Assembly (NCBI GenBank): GCA_022842065.1
Contig: JALHQH010000027.1
Location: 1-64,000 of the forward strand
Source of the DNA: Caldilineaceae bacterium
Lineage (GTDB): Bacteria > Chloroflexota > Anaerolineae > Caldilineales > Caldilineaceae
Direction of reading: 5' to 3'
DNA length: 64,000 nucleotides
How positions within the stretch are numbered: position 1 is the stretch's first letter; each line of letters starts with the position of its first letter. The translations under genes were made by a program, and so were the position numbers. The notes under the pieces were generated by a model. It did not search any database and had not been told where the DNA came from. It saw nothing but the letters and a program-made list of their open reading frames with translations. Below, one piece after another: positions 31,965-41,299 of this stretch.

Positions 31965-33071
31965 TTAGCGTGCTGCAACAAATTCTAAGGCAACGGTCGT
32001 CGAGATGAGCCGCTGATTCAAGACTTCATTGTCACCGAAGTACGCGCGCTCGTAATCTTCCCCTTCAAATTCGCCGGTGAAGAGCCACTGTTTGGTGTAC
32101 GAGAGCAATACAAGCATGCCGGTGCGAACATCGTGACAGGTATTGCCTTCATAAACCGTTGTCCAGCCGCCCCCTTCTTCAATTTCAACGCTATGGGGGC
32201 CGGAACACCAGACAGCAACAGTGTCGCCATCAGGCAAGGTATAGGCCCCATTGGCTTGACCGGGATTGCCGCCCAGCCAATAGCCGTAGAGGAAATTGTT
32301 TTCGTATTCGCCGGTGCGCTCTTTCCCCGTGTACTGATTGACATCAAAAACCCAGGAATCAGTAGCGAAGCAGGTATCAGCCCAGGTCACCTCATGTTCA
32401 ACCGCCAGCAGTTGTTGGCTTGGGGTGCGGTTAACCCTGGCGTTAACCGTAGCTTCACAGCTTTTAACTTCACAGCGTTCTGAGCCACATTCCCAATCCA
32501 CTTCCCATTGGCTACTCAGCTCGGTCTCCAAAATCGGACCGGCCACCGTCACGGTTTCCTCCTCACCAGCCAGCCGGACCACCGAGGCCGCGACCCATGC
32601 ATTCGTCGTGGGTTCAGTAGCAGTATCCTCTTCGCCAACAATACAGCAAATCTCCCACCAGGCTTGATCCTCGCTGCGGCTGACGACGGCAAAAGCCTGC
32701 CCTGGTTGCCCTTTGGCAATAATAGCGAAGTTGAGGCCGGGGCCGTTGCGAATATTGGCGCGCGCGCCATTCGTATTGACGATGACGGTGGTTTCGACTT
32801 CTGGGGTTGGGACTGGTGTAGGCAAGGCATAGTTGCCAATGGAAGTCACTAAACCGCCAAACGTATCGGGCGGTGGCTCAATCGGGACCGCAGTTGCTTC
32901 GGGGGTCTGCGCCAAGGGTGAGATGGCACAGGCAGCCAGCAGGAGCGGCAACAGCAGCCCAGCTAAGAGCAGGTGTGATTTACGCACAGGCAGGCGCGCA
33001 TGTAATTGTGCAATTAAGCGAGAACAAGAATTTTGGGTAAGAATAGGATGGTTAGTCAATTTTGGTATCAT
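31965..33071 (-). CDS. SH3-domain lipoprotein
   Basis: About 368 residues. A lipobox (LLLPLLLAAC) follows a hydrophobic segment, indicating a membrane-anchored lipoprotein. Residues 90-170 form a bacterial SH3-like domain (ARANIRNGPGLNFAIIAKG.. and NAWVAASVVRL), which in such proteins binds cell-wall material. The C-terminal 180 residues are an unassigned domain rich in Trp and Cys (six cysteines, possibly three disulfides). The ATG at 33071 gives an unusually long n-region with no clear ribosome-binding site, so the true start may be a GTG closer to the lipobox. It lies directly upstream of the amidohydrolase gene. Confidence 0.75.
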   Translation of the reverse strand: MIPKLTNHPILTQNSCSRLIAQLHARLPVRKSHLLLAGLLLPLLLAACAISPLAQTPEATAVPIEPPPDTFGGLVTSIGNYALPTPVPTPEVETTVIVNTNGARANIRNGPGLNFAIIAKGQPGQAFAVVSRSEDQAWWEICCIVGEEDTATEPTTNAWVAASVVRLAGEEETVTVAGPILETELSSQWEVDWECGSERCEVKSCEATVNARVNRTPSQQLLAVEHEVTWADTCFATDSWVFDVNQYTGKERTGEYENNFLYGYWLGGNPGQANGAYTLPDGDTVAVWCSGPHSVEIEEGGGWTTVYEGNTCHDVRTGMLVLLSYTKQWLFTGEFEGEDYERAYFGDNEVLNQRLISTTVALEFVAAR

Positions 33072-33319
33072 GGAGTTATATGCGTAGTTGAGTATATGAA
33101 TAGCGCCCGACCTGGACACAGGTGCGCATGTCACGAACCTGGTCATAACTGGGCACAGTCGTTTGTTCGGCACAGTATAGCATGAATGCAGTTGGCTTTC
33201 CAAGATGGTAAAGTGTGGTTGGGACTTTCGGCGGACGGGCGCCACGCGTCAGCGTCGATACGGTTACCAAGTAACTGCGCTACGCGGTAAGGACCGGACG
33301 AAAATATATACAATTTGAC

Positions 33320-35128
33320 TTATGGCGCGGCCGGCTCGGTTGCTTCGGCCGTCGCCGTTGTCTGGGCTGTGGCCTGGGCTGTTGGCTCAGCAGTTCGGCG
33401 CGATGCGCTCGTAGCTTCTGGGGTTGCAGAGGGCCTGGGCGTGCGCGTTGGCACGGGGGTCGCCGTGGCATTGCGTATCGTTTGGGGTGTGTTAATTTCC
33501 ACGACCGTCGCCACTGCGGTTGCCGGATCGGGTGGCAATGTCAGCTGTGCCGTCGGTTGCTCCTCAATGGGCGTCACGATTTTAGTGACTGTGGCGAGGA
33601 CACTCAGCGTCGGTTGCGCGTTAGGCAGCGGCGTCGAAGATGCAATCGGCGTTTGGTCAGCCGTGGGTTGCTCCGCAGGCGTCACCGTTATCAGTGGTGT
33701 CGGCGTAAAGAATGGGGGCGCAACCGGGGTTAATGTTTCGTCCGTGGGTGTAGGCACCAACTCGTTTGTGTCATCAGGCGTGCCGGCTACGGCATCGTCT
33801 GTAACGGTTTGTGGATCTGCTTCGGCCTCCGATGAGTCATTATCACGGCTTCTCGTTTCCTCATCAGCGGCTGGCGCGGCTTCGGCATCCTTGTTTTCGT
33901 CCTCGTTTCGGCTTGAGGATTCTTCGCGCGGCATCACCTGTGGGATCTCAGGCAGTTGGGTTGCAGTTGGTACGACGGTCGGAGACGCCGTTGCGACTGG
34001 CGTGGCGGTTGGCACCAATACCGGTGTTGGTGTAACGGTCAGGATCACACTGACCGTTGGGACGGTTGTCGCGGTAAGGGTAGCGGTAGGCGTCAGGAGA
34101 AGGCCAAGTGTGGCCGTCGCCAGCGATGGCGTAAACGGCAGCGTAGGCGATAGCAGGCCGGTCGTTGCGATCGCCGTGGGGACGAGGCTAGCCGGCAAGG
34201 TTGGTTCGGTGGCCAGTGGTAGCACTGTCGGCGTCGGCGTTAAGGCAAGGGCGATCGCAGTCAGCGCGGCCTGGACTGTCTCCACGGCAGGCGTAGCGGG
34301 CACAGCCGCCTGTTGCAGTTCTGCATTTAGTTGCTGTAGGTCGGCCTGCCACGTCGTTAAAAATTCAATCCGCTCGGTTTGCGGCAAAGTTGCACCGGCG
34401 GCTAAGGCTGATTCAATATGGCTGGCAGCACTTTGTGCCAAGGTAGACGATTGGGCCGTAGATTGTTGGGTGGCAGGTAATTGCGCCAGCTCGCCAATGC
34501 GCAGCGCGGCTTGCTGCGCATGCCATTGTGCACGATCACCAGCAGCCGTCATTAACAGCCCCTGCACCTGCTCGCCGACGGTCTTGACACCATAGAGCGG
34601 CGCACCGGGTAGGCTAATGGAAACTTGACGCACAAAAGCAAACAGGCCGACCAATAAACAGAGCGTTAAACCCATGCTGATGGCGCGGATAACAGACCGC
34701 CGCGCCGTGCGAGTAGTCGGCCGGGGTGAAGAAAGGGTATATTGGTTACTGGCCGGTCGGTGTTGACGTGAGTGATCCGCCCGCTGTCTGCCACCTGTCC
34801 GATGGCGCACCTCGGTAGGGTTTCCACGTTCAGCTTGCGTGTAACGGCCATTTGTGAGTAGCGCAGGAACGCGGGGCGATTGTGACGCAGTTGTTGGCGC
34901 AGGTCGTGCGGCAGCGGCTTGCTGGGCTTGCGTTGCCAACGTGGCCCGGATCTGTGTAAAAGCCTTGGTCGAGAGGCGCGGCTTGGGGTGCTGCCGCAAC
35001 GCGGCTGCCAATTCGAGCATGGGTAACAATGCCTGTGCCTGCTGAGGGTAGCGTACCAGACATTCGGCGATCGAGTCACCTTGCTCTAGCCTATCAATAC
35101 AGTCTGCTAAGACTTGCTCAAACTGCAT
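33320..35128 (-). CDS. DUF5667-like membrane protein with mucin-like tail, partner of ECF sigma factor
   Basis: A 602-residue protein. The N-terminal 100 residues (LADCIDRLEQGDSIAECLVRYP) are the cytosolic domain usual for proteins encoded after ECF sigma factors in Chloroflexota. One transmembrane helix lies at about residues 150-168 (GLTLCLLVGLFAFV), then a helical DUF5667-like segment (YGVKTVGEQVQGLL..), then about 300 residues of Thr/Pro/Ala/Val with TPTATLTATT-type repeats. It lies 22 bp after the sigma gene. By analogy it may be a membrane anti-sigma factor or stress sensor with an extracellular stalk. The opposite strand is open over 1.3 kb only because of its biased composition. Confidence 0.8.
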   Translation of the reverse strand: MQFEQVLADCIDRLEQGDSIAECLVRYPQQAQALLPMLELAAALRQHPKPRLSTKAFTQIRATLATQAQQAAAARPAPTTASQSPRVPALLTNGRYTQAERGNPTEVRHRTGGRQRADHSRQHRPASNQYTLSSPRPTTRTARRSVIRAISMGLTLCLLVGLFAFVRQVSISLPGAPLYGVKTVGEQVQGLLMTAAGDRAQWHAQQAALRIGELAQLPATQQSTAQSSTLAQSAASHIESALAAGATLPQTERIEFLTTWQADLQQLNAELQQAAVPATPAVETVQAALTAIALALTPTPTVLPLATEPTLPASLVPTAIATTGLLSPTLPFTPSLATATLGLLLTPTATLTATTVPTVSVILTVTPTPVLVPTATPVATASPTVVPTATQLPEIPQVMPREESSSRNEDENKDAEAAPAADEETRSRDNDSSEAEADPQTVTDDAVAGTPDDTNELVPTPTDETLTPVAPPFFTPTPLITVTPAEQPTADQTPIASSTPLPNAQPTLSVLATVTKIVTPIEEQPTAQLTLPPDPATAVATVVEINTPQTIRNATATPVPTRTPRPSATPEATSASRRTAEPTAQATAQTTATAEATEPAAP

Positions 35129-35150
35129 AGCCGCGGATCCTTGCCCAAAT

Positions 35151-35732
35151 CTATCCTTGCAGAAAATTGCGCAGATTTTCTAATGATCGGTGTTGTAACG
35201 CCTTGATCGCCCCTTCGCTTTTTTGGAGCATCTGCGCAGTTTCGGCAATGCTCAGCCCCTCTAGAAAGCGCAGGACGATCACTTGACGCTGTTGGTCATT
35301 CAACATTTGCAGTGTATTGAGCAGACGCTCAAAGTCGATGTTCGCTTCAACGATGTCCAGCACAGAATGTTGCTCGGCGACATGCTCGGCATGCTCAATC
35401 GGCAGATGGCGTGTACGCTTTACTTTACGTAACACATCGATCATCTTATTGTGCGCTAGTCGATAAAACCAGGCCGAAAAGATCGTCGCGTTGTCTTTGG
35501 GGCCAATGTCATAGCGGTCGATCTTTTCGAGCAACTGTAAAAAGACATGTGAAACGACTTCCTCGGTCAGCTCAACGTCTCCCAAGCGCGCCAATAGAAA
35601 CCGGAAGATACGATCGGCGTAGAGCAGATACAGGCCGTCAAAGGCTCCCGGGTCGTTGGTTCTCTGCGCTCGTTGAATTAAATCAACGAGCGTTTTTTCA
35701 TCAATAGGCGCATCGCGCTGGATTTCGTCCAT
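35151..35732 (-). CDS. ECF RNA polymerase sigma factor
   Basis: A 193-residue sigma70-family protein with region 2 (FDGLYLLYADRIFRFLLARL.. FSAWFYRLAHNKMIDVLRK) and region 4 (LNDQQRQVIVLRFLEGLSI..MLQKSEGAIKALQHRSLENL). There are no regions 1 or 3, so it is ECF type. The ATG at 35732 is chosen; a TTG five codons upstream is possible. It forms an operon with the DUF5667-like gene 22 bp downstream, the usual sigma/anti-sigma pairing. Its target promoters cannot be identified here. Confidence 0.92.
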   Translation of the reverse strand: MDEIQRDAPIDEKTLVDLIQRAQRTNDPGAFDGLYLLYADRIFRFLLARLGDVELTEEVVSHVFLQLLEKIDRYDIGPKDNATIFSAWFYRLAHNKMIDVLRKVKRTRHLPIEHAEHVAEQHSVLDIVEANIDFERLLNTLQMLNDQQRQVIVLRFLEGLSIAETAQMLQKSEGAIKALQHRSLENLRNFLQG

Positions 35733-35787
35733 GCTGATCTTCAGCAATCATGATACGCTTGGTCAACGATAAAAGATACGGCTTGCA

Positions 35788-37083
35788 TTAGGATTGGAGT
35801 CGCTTTTTTAACGTTTGCCAGGGGCTAGGCTGTGCATTTTGCGTTACCAATGCTTGTTCAAGCTCGTCGGTCTCCGCTTTTGCCACCTTGGTTGGGTCCA
35901 TGCGGAAAACGATATTGAGCCGATCTTCCTCGTAGCGTGCGCCGGCGATCTCAAGCCGGGCTAACCCCAGGGGCAAAGCCACATTGCGTTTCCAATTGCC
36001 GATCCGGATGACTAGTTCATCGAAGACACTGCGATGGAGGTTAATTTCACTGCGTTCAACCAACGGCAAGGGCAGGCTGAGCAGATAATTTTCGCCATCA
36101 CGGCGAATCTCCTGCGGTTTGCCCTCATAGTAGTGTTGGGTTGGATCACCGACTCCACCTTGCACCAGTTCCGGCCCAAAGAGGCGCTCGGCCATCTGGT
36201 AGAGCATGGTTTTGCCGGCCACTTCCTGTTCAAAGAAGGGGACTTCAATGATCGGCAGGGGGTGGAAACATTCGCGAATCAACTGGCGATTTTCTTGTTG
36301 CGCCCGCTTCCAGGTCGCAAAATAGCCGTCAGCCAGCCCATCCGGGAAGACGCGATTACAGACAATGGCGTCGACACTATAGCCGTAAAGATTCAGATAA
36401 GTATAGGCGCGCTGAGCTTCCTTGATCACCATCTTCTCGGGGTTGAGCACCACCCGCATACTGCTGATCGTGCGGTCGCTGAGCAGCGCACTGGTCCGCT
36501 CCAGATAGCCGACCAGCTCTTGTACACTGTCGAAGACACTTTCGTCGGGAATCGGAATATCGGTAAAGCGTTTCATGACCGGGCGTGCGAGCTGGACCGT
36601 TTTGCGCTGCAAGGGAAAGATCTTTTCGATATACCAACGTGCCATTTCGGGGAAACTCAACAGTTGCAGCGTCGAGCCAGTCGGGGCGGCGTCGATCACA
36701 ATCACATCATATTGCCCACTATCGGCCAATGCGGTAATCTGCATCAGACTGGCCAACTCTTCCATGCCGGGCAGCACGGCCGTCTCTTCCGCGACCAGGG
36801 CATCCATCCCTTGCCAGGCAAAGATGGCGTGCAGGTAAGATTGAACTCGGCCCCAATATTGATCCATCTGTGAGAGCAGATCAATTTCCTGGCCCCACAG
36901 ATTGGGGCCAAGTTCGGTCAACTGGCTGCCAATCGGGATTTCAAAACTATCACCTAGGCTATGGGCGGGATCTGTGCTCAAGACGACCGTGCGATACCCC
37001 AATTCGGCACAGCGCAACGCGGTGGCCGCGCTGGTGCTCGTCTTGCCGACGCCCCCCTTACCGGTGTACAACAAAATACGCAT
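35788..37083 (-). CDS. ArsA family ATPase
   Basis: A 431-residue P-loop ATPase of the ArsA/Get3 class. The deviant Walker A is YTGKGGVGKTSTSAATA at the N-terminus, with signature VLSTDPAHSLGDSF; DVIVIDAAPTGSTLQLLSFPEM corresponds to switch II. The arsenic-site cysteines of true ArsA are not evident, so it is more likely a tail-anchored-protein-targeting or chromosome-associated relative. A C-terminal beta segment (RLNIVFRMDPTKVAKAETDE) resembles a small HSP20-like domain found in bacterial ArsA-like proteins. GAGGAA lies before the ATG at 37083. No ars operon is near. Confidence 0.87.
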   Translation of the reverse strand: MRILLYTGKGGVGKTSTSAATALRCAELGYRTVVLSTDPAHSLGDSFEIPIGSQLTELGPNLWGQEIDLLSQMDQYWGRVQSYLHAIFAWQGMDALVAEETAVLPGMEELASLMQITALADSGQYDVIVIDAAPTGSTLQLLSFPEMARWYIEKIFPLQRKTVQLARPVMKRFTDIPIPDESVFDSVQELVGYLERTSALLSDRTISSMRVVLNPEKMVIKEAQRAYTYLNLYGYSVDAIVCNRVFPDGLADGYFATWKRAQQENRQLIRECFHPLPIIEVPFFEQEVAGKTMLYQMAERLFGPELVQGGVGDPTQHYYEGKPQEIRRDGENYLLSLPLPLVERSEINLHRSVFDELVIRIGNWKRNVALPLGLARLEIAGARYEEDRLNIVFRMDPTKVAKAETDELEQALVTQNAQPSPWQTLKKRLQS

Positions 37084-37147
37084 AAATTCCTCATCAGACT
37101 TCAACAGACAACACGACATAATTATCGCAACCAGTATACCACAGCCC

Positions 37148-37609
37148 TCAAGCCAGCGCCGTTAACGCCTTGGCTGTGCTATCTTTCGGACTAATCTTAT
37201 ACTGTACGTCTACGATCTGCCCGGCACCATCAATCACAAAATGGCTGCGAATAATACCCATATACTTCTTACCATACATCGACTTTTCACCCCAGGCGCC
37301 ATACGCATCGGCGATCGCGTGATCGGCATCCACGAGCAAGGTAAAGGGCAGATTATATTTGCTTTTGAACTTCTGGTGCGAGGCGACCGAATCAGGGCTG
37401 ACACCGAGGACCACGGCATTTTGTGCTTCAATGGTGGGATAGTTGTCGCGAAAACCACAAGCCTGGGTAGTGCAGCCCGAGGTGTCGTCTTTGGGATAAA
37501 AATAGAGCACCACCTGTTTGCCCCGATAATCCTGTAACGCAACTTGTTCGCCCTGATCGGTCAATGCGGTAAAATCAGGGGCCTGGTCGCCGATTTGTAA
37601 GCGGCTCAT
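37148..37609 (-). CDS. bcp: thioredoxin-dependent thiol peroxidase (BCP-type peroxiredoxin)
   Basis: A 153-residue peroxiredoxin that reduces peroxides with electrons from thioredoxin. YFYPKDDTSGCTTQACGFRDN holds the peroxidatic Cys46 and a resolving Cys51, the C-x4-C spacing typical of atypical 2-Cys BCP. The conserved P-x-x-x-T/S-x-x-C loop and an Arg in the C-terminal half are present. The length is canonical. It is a single gene, 65 bp upstream of the ArsA-like gene on the same strand. Confidence 0.93.
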   Translation of the reverse strand: MSRLQIGDQAPDFTALTDQGEQVALQDYRGKQVVLYFYPKDDTSGCTTQACGFRDNYPTIEAQNAVVLGVSPDSVASHQKFKSKYNLPFTLLVDADHAIADAYGAWGEKSMYGKKYMGIIRSHFVIDGAGQIVDVQYKISPKDSTAKALTALA

Positions 37610-37911
37610 CTTGGAAACTCCTTGTGTTGGCTGGGTTAATAATGGCGTGCGCTAATCGATCCACTTTTTTGGACCTGTGACGCGTTGTGCAGCGTTGATC
37701 TAACAGCGCGACGCAGGCTTTATTGTGGCCATGAAGCGCAGCCGGATCAGCAACATCGCACCCTATTGCTGGTGCACATTGGGTATCCGTGCGGCGAATA
37801 GTTGCCCTAAAACGAGCTTCATTATAAGCATTCATTGCAGCAGCGTCGGCTGTATGATAGAATTTTTGTTAGCTTATCAGTTCTATTCATTTCATCTTAT
37901 AGAGATAACAC

Positions 37912-37966
37912 TTAAACATGGCACAATCTGGTTGTTTTTCGCGCAGAGAGCTTGTGCCATGTTTAA
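37912..37966. promoter_or_regulatory. perfect 15-bp inverted repeat upstream of a surface-protein gene
   Basis: Arms TTAAACATGGCACAA / TTGTGCCATGTTTAA with a 25-nt loop end 26 bp before the TTG start at 37993. It may be an operator or a 5'-UTR hairpin. The remaining part of the 380-bp divergent gap shows nothing else. Confidence 0.55.
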
Positions 37967-37992
37967 ATCATCTGTCTATTAGGAGTATACTC

Positions 37993-39834
37993 TTGCACCC
38001 CATCGCGCCGTGGTTGTCTGTGTCCCATCAACGTCAGTGGTTCCAGCGACAACGCTTGCTCGCGCTGGTTTTGCTGGTTAGCCTCCTTACCGACCGGCAA
38101 GGCTGGCAGACCCTGCACGCGGGCCCGGCCCAACGCCCGGCAGCCCAGATTACGCCCGGCTGTATTGATCTGATTGAAGGTGGGACCTTTGAACAATATA
38201 GCGCGAACTGGCTGACCATCCAAAGCCCGCGCTTGCCCTCTTACACCAATGAACAGACCTTTAACAGCAGTGCCCAATCCTTGCGCCTGGGCAATGGTCT
38301 GGAATTGCCCAATGCGGAGAGTGTCAGTGAAGTGCGCTACAAGTCGCTGCAACTGCCGATTGGGGCCACGCGCATTATTCTGCGCTTTGTTTACTATCCC
38401 TTCTATGAGGATAACCCTGGCACTGATCTGCAACAAGCCGATCTCTTTGATGCCAACACCGATCAGCTCTTGCTCTCCTTGCTCAATGTGCAGGCGAATG
38501 ACCGGGCCTGGCGGGCACGCGATTTTGATCTGACGCCCTATGCCGGGCGCACAGTGAGTCTGCGCTTTCGCGTTCGCAATGATGGCCTGGTCGGGCGGAC
38601 GCTGATGTACTTGGATAATGTTGAGATTGAGTATTGTGCCCAGGCCCCCCTACCGACCAATACGCCAACCGGCACCGTCACGGGGTTGCCAACGCTGACG
38701 GCAACCCCAACCGCCACCTCGCTTACGACCCTCACGCCGACACCGATCACGACGCTGACGCCTCCCCCATTAACCCAAGTGCCGACGGCCGATCCCAGTT
38801 GTGTCAACATCCTGGCAAACAGTGGCTTTGAAAGTTGGGATGGCTGGCATTTTGGTGAAGATCCAGTACCCCCGGTCTATGTAAGCGAGCCACGCGTGGA
38901 TGGCGCACGCGCGGTGCTATTGGGCAATCCCCCCGGCAGCGCATCGGTGGTCACCTTTTCTTCGATTCGCCAATTAGTCACCTTGCCCTTTACCAGCGGG
39001 CGGTTGGAACTGCGCTGGTGGAAGCTGCTGCGCACCGAACAGGCGGGTGCCCCTGGCCAATTTACCGACCGCCAGGATCTGATTCTGCTTTCGCCGGGGC
39101 TGCAACCGATCCAGATTTTGCGCCGCGAATTGCGCAACGATAGCATTTGGGTACAAGATGTGGTTGATCTGACGGCCTATCGCGGTCAGCCACTTTATAT
39201 CTATTTCAACGCCTATAATGACAGCAACAACAGTCGCACGTGGATGTATCTGGATGATGTGCGTCTCAATGTCTGTGGCGGTGTGGTTGCCGCGCCCTAT
39301 GCCGCGCCGGCTGTTGCCCCGGCAGCGCTGCCGTCGGCCAATCTCCCAGCCGCCATCCCCCTGACGCCCATCGCCACCGCACCGCCCCCGGTGAGCATAA
39401 GCGCCACACCGACCATGCCGGTCGGGCTGACCGTGGCCCCGACACTGACGCCAACGGTGATCATTACGGCAACGGCTGCCCTGATCGAAGTGCCTTCGCC
39501 AACCCCTAGCGCGACGGCACCCGCGATGATCCCGCTCACCGCAACCGCGGCGGCGGCGATCTATGCGTTACCAACCGAGCCACAGCCCCTACAGGTTGAT
39601 ACCGCAACGACCATGAGCGAGCCGGCGGCCCAACAGGCGGCTCCGGCGCTTGCCACACCTGTGGCCACAGCCCCACTGTTGATCACCCCCAGCGCAACGG
39701 TGACCACCGCCCGCCCGCTCTGGCAGGATCGGATTGGGCCGATTGCGGTCCTGGGTGGGATCCTGGTGCTGATTGGCATCATTGTCTGGGCGATTATCCG
39801 CACTTTTCGGCGGAACCCCTCACCCCAACCGTAA
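37993..39834 (+). CDS. cell-surface protein with two jelly-roll-like domains and C-terminal membrane anchor
   Basis: About 613 residues. AGGAG 7 nt upstream picks a TTG start at 37993; the longer frame overlaps an inverted repeat. An N-terminal hydrophobic stretch (LLALVLLVSLL) serves as signal. Two homologous beta-sandwich domains (residues about 60-215 and 275-425) each begin with a Cys and LIEGGTFE/ILANSGFESW and end in RTLMYLDNVEIEYC / RTWMYLDDVRLNVC, with one Cys pair each. They are separated by Thr/Pro linkers. A long Ala/Pro/Thr stalk leads to a C-terminal helix (IAVLGGILVLIGIIVWAI) and a basic tail. It is a type I membrane or surface protein; the fold resembles carbohydrate-binding modules, but the ligand is unknown. 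Confidence 0.8.
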   Translation: MHPIAPWLSVSHQRQWFQRQRLLALVLLVSLLTDRQGWQTLHAGPAQRPAAQITPGCIDLIEGGTFEQYSANWLTIQSPRLPSYTNEQTFNSSAQSLRLGNGLELPNAESVSEVRYKSLQLPIGATRIILRFVYYPFYEDNPGTDLQQADLFDANTDQLLLSLLNVQANDRAWRARDFDLTPYAGRTVSLRFRVRNDGLVGRTLMYLDNVEIEYCAQAPLPTNTPTGTVTGLPTLTATPTATSLTTLTPTPITTLTPPPLTQVPTADPSCVNILANSGFESWDGWHFGEDPVPPVYVSEPRVDGARAVLLGNPPGSASVVTFSSIRQLVTLPFTSGRLELRWWKLLRTEQAGAPGQFTDRQDLILLSPGLQPIQILRRELRNDSIWVQDVVDLTAYRGQPLYIYFNAYNDSNNSRTWMYLDDVRLNVCGGVVAAPYAAPAVAPAALPSANLPAAIPLTPIATAPPPVSISATPTMPVGLTVAPTLTPTVIITATAALIEVPSPTPSATAPAMIPLTATAAAAIYALPTEPQPLQVDTATTMSEPAAQQAAPALATPVATAPLLITPSATVTTARPLWQDRIGPIAVLGGILVLIGIIVWAIIRTFRRNPSPQP

Positions 39835-39860
39835 CGATTGCCATTTGTTACATAAAGTAC

Positions 39861-39890
39861 TTGTTGGTTCATTGCTGCTTGCGCTATACT
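39861..39890 (+). promoter_or_regulatory. possible promoter of the GNAT gene
   Basis: TTGTTG, an 18-bp spacer and TATACT, about 115 bp upstream of the GNAT start. An inverted repeat GCGCTA..TAGCGC overlaps the -10 region (39881-39915), as an operator would. Confidence 0.4.
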
Positions 39891-40005
39891 GATGGCGCTA
39901 TACTAATTGTAGCGCACTTCTCTTTATAGTCTAATGACGCGGTTTTAATCACGCTATTTTAACGAAGATGTTCTAATGACGTTCTGGATGAAAGGTTAAT
40001 CAACC

Positions 40006-41196
40006 ATGGGTGGTCAGACTCCCTGTGCAGAGGATACCGCAGTGGATATCAGCGCGGAGCTCAACGCCGCCGTGCGCGGCGTGGGGAGCGCGGCGGCGCG
40101 CCACGACCCCGGCGCACGCTGGCGTGGTCAACAGCTGAATGAGGCCGCGCAAATGCCTTTACGCCGTATTGTCTATGGTCCGCAGGCCGAAGTGGATGGC
40201 TTTGTGGCCCTTGGGGCCGAGTGGAATCGGCTGGTCAAGCGCAGCCGCTACAATACCATCTTTCTTACCCACGAGTGGCAAACCACCTGGTGGCATAATC
40301 TGGGCGCAGGCGACCTCTGGATCGTTGCACTGCGCAACCCCGAAACCAACGAACTGGTCGGGATTGCGTCCTTATATCTATTACAACACCAGCAGGGCCG
40401 CCACGCCGGGAAGCGGGTTTTGAGCTTGGTTGGCTGTATTGAGGTCAGCGACTATCTGGATCTGATTGTGATGCGGGGCTGGGAAGAACATGTTTATCAT
40501 GACCTGCTCAACTGGCTTTGTGGAGCCACAGCCCCCGCGTGGGATGTGCTTGATCTCTGCAACCTACCGGAAGATAGCTTGACCTATCGGACCTTTGCCC
40601 AGTGTTGTGAAAGCTGTGGCCTCCAGGCGCAGATCTCCCAAGAAGATGTTGCCCCGCAATTCGCCCTCCCTCTCCACTACGAAACTTATCTGCAAGAGCA
40701 GGTGGATAAGAAGCAGCGCCATGAGATTCGCCGCAAACAGCGCCGCGCCGAACGCGAGACCGAAGTCGGCTTCTATATGGTCAATCAGTCGCATAGCTTG
40801 GAGGCAGAGGTCGATGATTTTATCGCCCTCCAACGAGCTAGCCGCGAGGACAAAGCCGATTTTATGACGCCCCAAATGCGCCGCTTTTTTGGTGCAGTGG
40901 CGCGGTCGATGTTAGATGCCGGTTACTTACGCCTGGGTTTCCTGACCTTAAATGGGGAAAAAGCGGCCACGCTCTTTGCCTTTGAGTATGATCGCAAATT
41001 TTTGCTTTACAACTCAGGCTATGATCCCGATGCCCATTCCCACTTAAGCCCCGGTTGGGTCTTGCTGGCCTATACGATTCAATATGCAATTGCCGCGGGC
41101 TGTCAGCTTTTCGATTTTATGCAGGGCAATGAAGAATACAAATATCGCTTTGGCAGTCACGATTACAAGGTGATGCGGGTGATTGTGGCGCGGTAG
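40006..41196 (+). CDS. GNAT-fold acetyltransferase (BioF2/CelD-like, PF13480)
   Basis: A 396-residue protein. After an approximately 50-residue Ala-rich N-terminal extension comes WNRLVKRSRYNTIFLTHEWQTTWW, the start of the duplicated GNAT fold typical of PF13480 proteins. ISQEDVAPQFALPLHYETYL and KKQRHEIRRKQRRAE form the basic middle segment. The C-terminal half (AATLFAFEYDRKFLLYNSGYDP.. LFDFMQGNEEYKYRFG) is the best conserved block. Such proteins are linked to polysaccharide or lipid acylation or to aminoacyl transfer to peptidoglycan (FemAB-like). The specific acceptor is unknown. No strong ribosome-binding site precedes the ATG. Confidence 0.82.
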   Translation: MGGQTPCAEDTAVDISAELNAAVRGVGSAAARHDPGARWRGQQLNEAAQMPLRRIVYGPQAEVDGFVALGAEWNRLVKRSRYNTIFLTHEWQTTWWHNLGAGDLWIVALRNPETNELVGIASLYLLQHQQGRHAGKRVLSLVGCIEVSDYLDLIVMRGWEEHVYHDLLNWLCGATAPAWDVLDLCNLPEDSLTYRTFAQCCESCGLQAQISQEDVAPQFALPLHYETYLQEQVDKKQRHEIRRKQRRAERETEVGFYMVNQSHSLEAEVDDFIALQRASREDKADFMTPQMRRFFGAVARSMLDAGYLRLGFLTLNGEKAATLFAFEYDRKFLLYNSGYDPDAHSHLSPGWVLLAYTIQYAIAAGCQLFDFMQGNEEYKYRFGSHDYKVMRVIVAR

Positions 41197-41279
41197 AGAG
41201 GTAAAACGTGATGCGTAAAACGTAAAAACGGAACTTACAGTCGTCTTTCTGTTTACGTTTTACGCATCACGTTTTACTT
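41197..41279. repeat. inverted array of CGTAAAA heptads
   Basis: GTAAAACGTGATGCGTAAAACG, a loop, then a long perfect complementary arm (CGTTTTACGCATCACGTTTTAC). It starts six bases after the GNAT stop and ends 20 bp before the next gene on the same strand. Confidence 0.9.
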
Positions 41280-41299
41280 GCATCCCAGAAAAGGAATAA

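Noticed and set aside
33315..34595. A 426-codon plus-strand open frame rich in Val/Gly/Ser
   Set aside because: It is exactly antisense to the Thr/Pro-rich stalk of the DUF5667-like protein, which belongs to an operon with a clear sigma factor. The open frame follows from codon bias on the other strand.
36034..36873. A 279-codon plus-strand open frame
   Set aside because: It is antisense to the ArsA-like ATPase with an intact P-loop.
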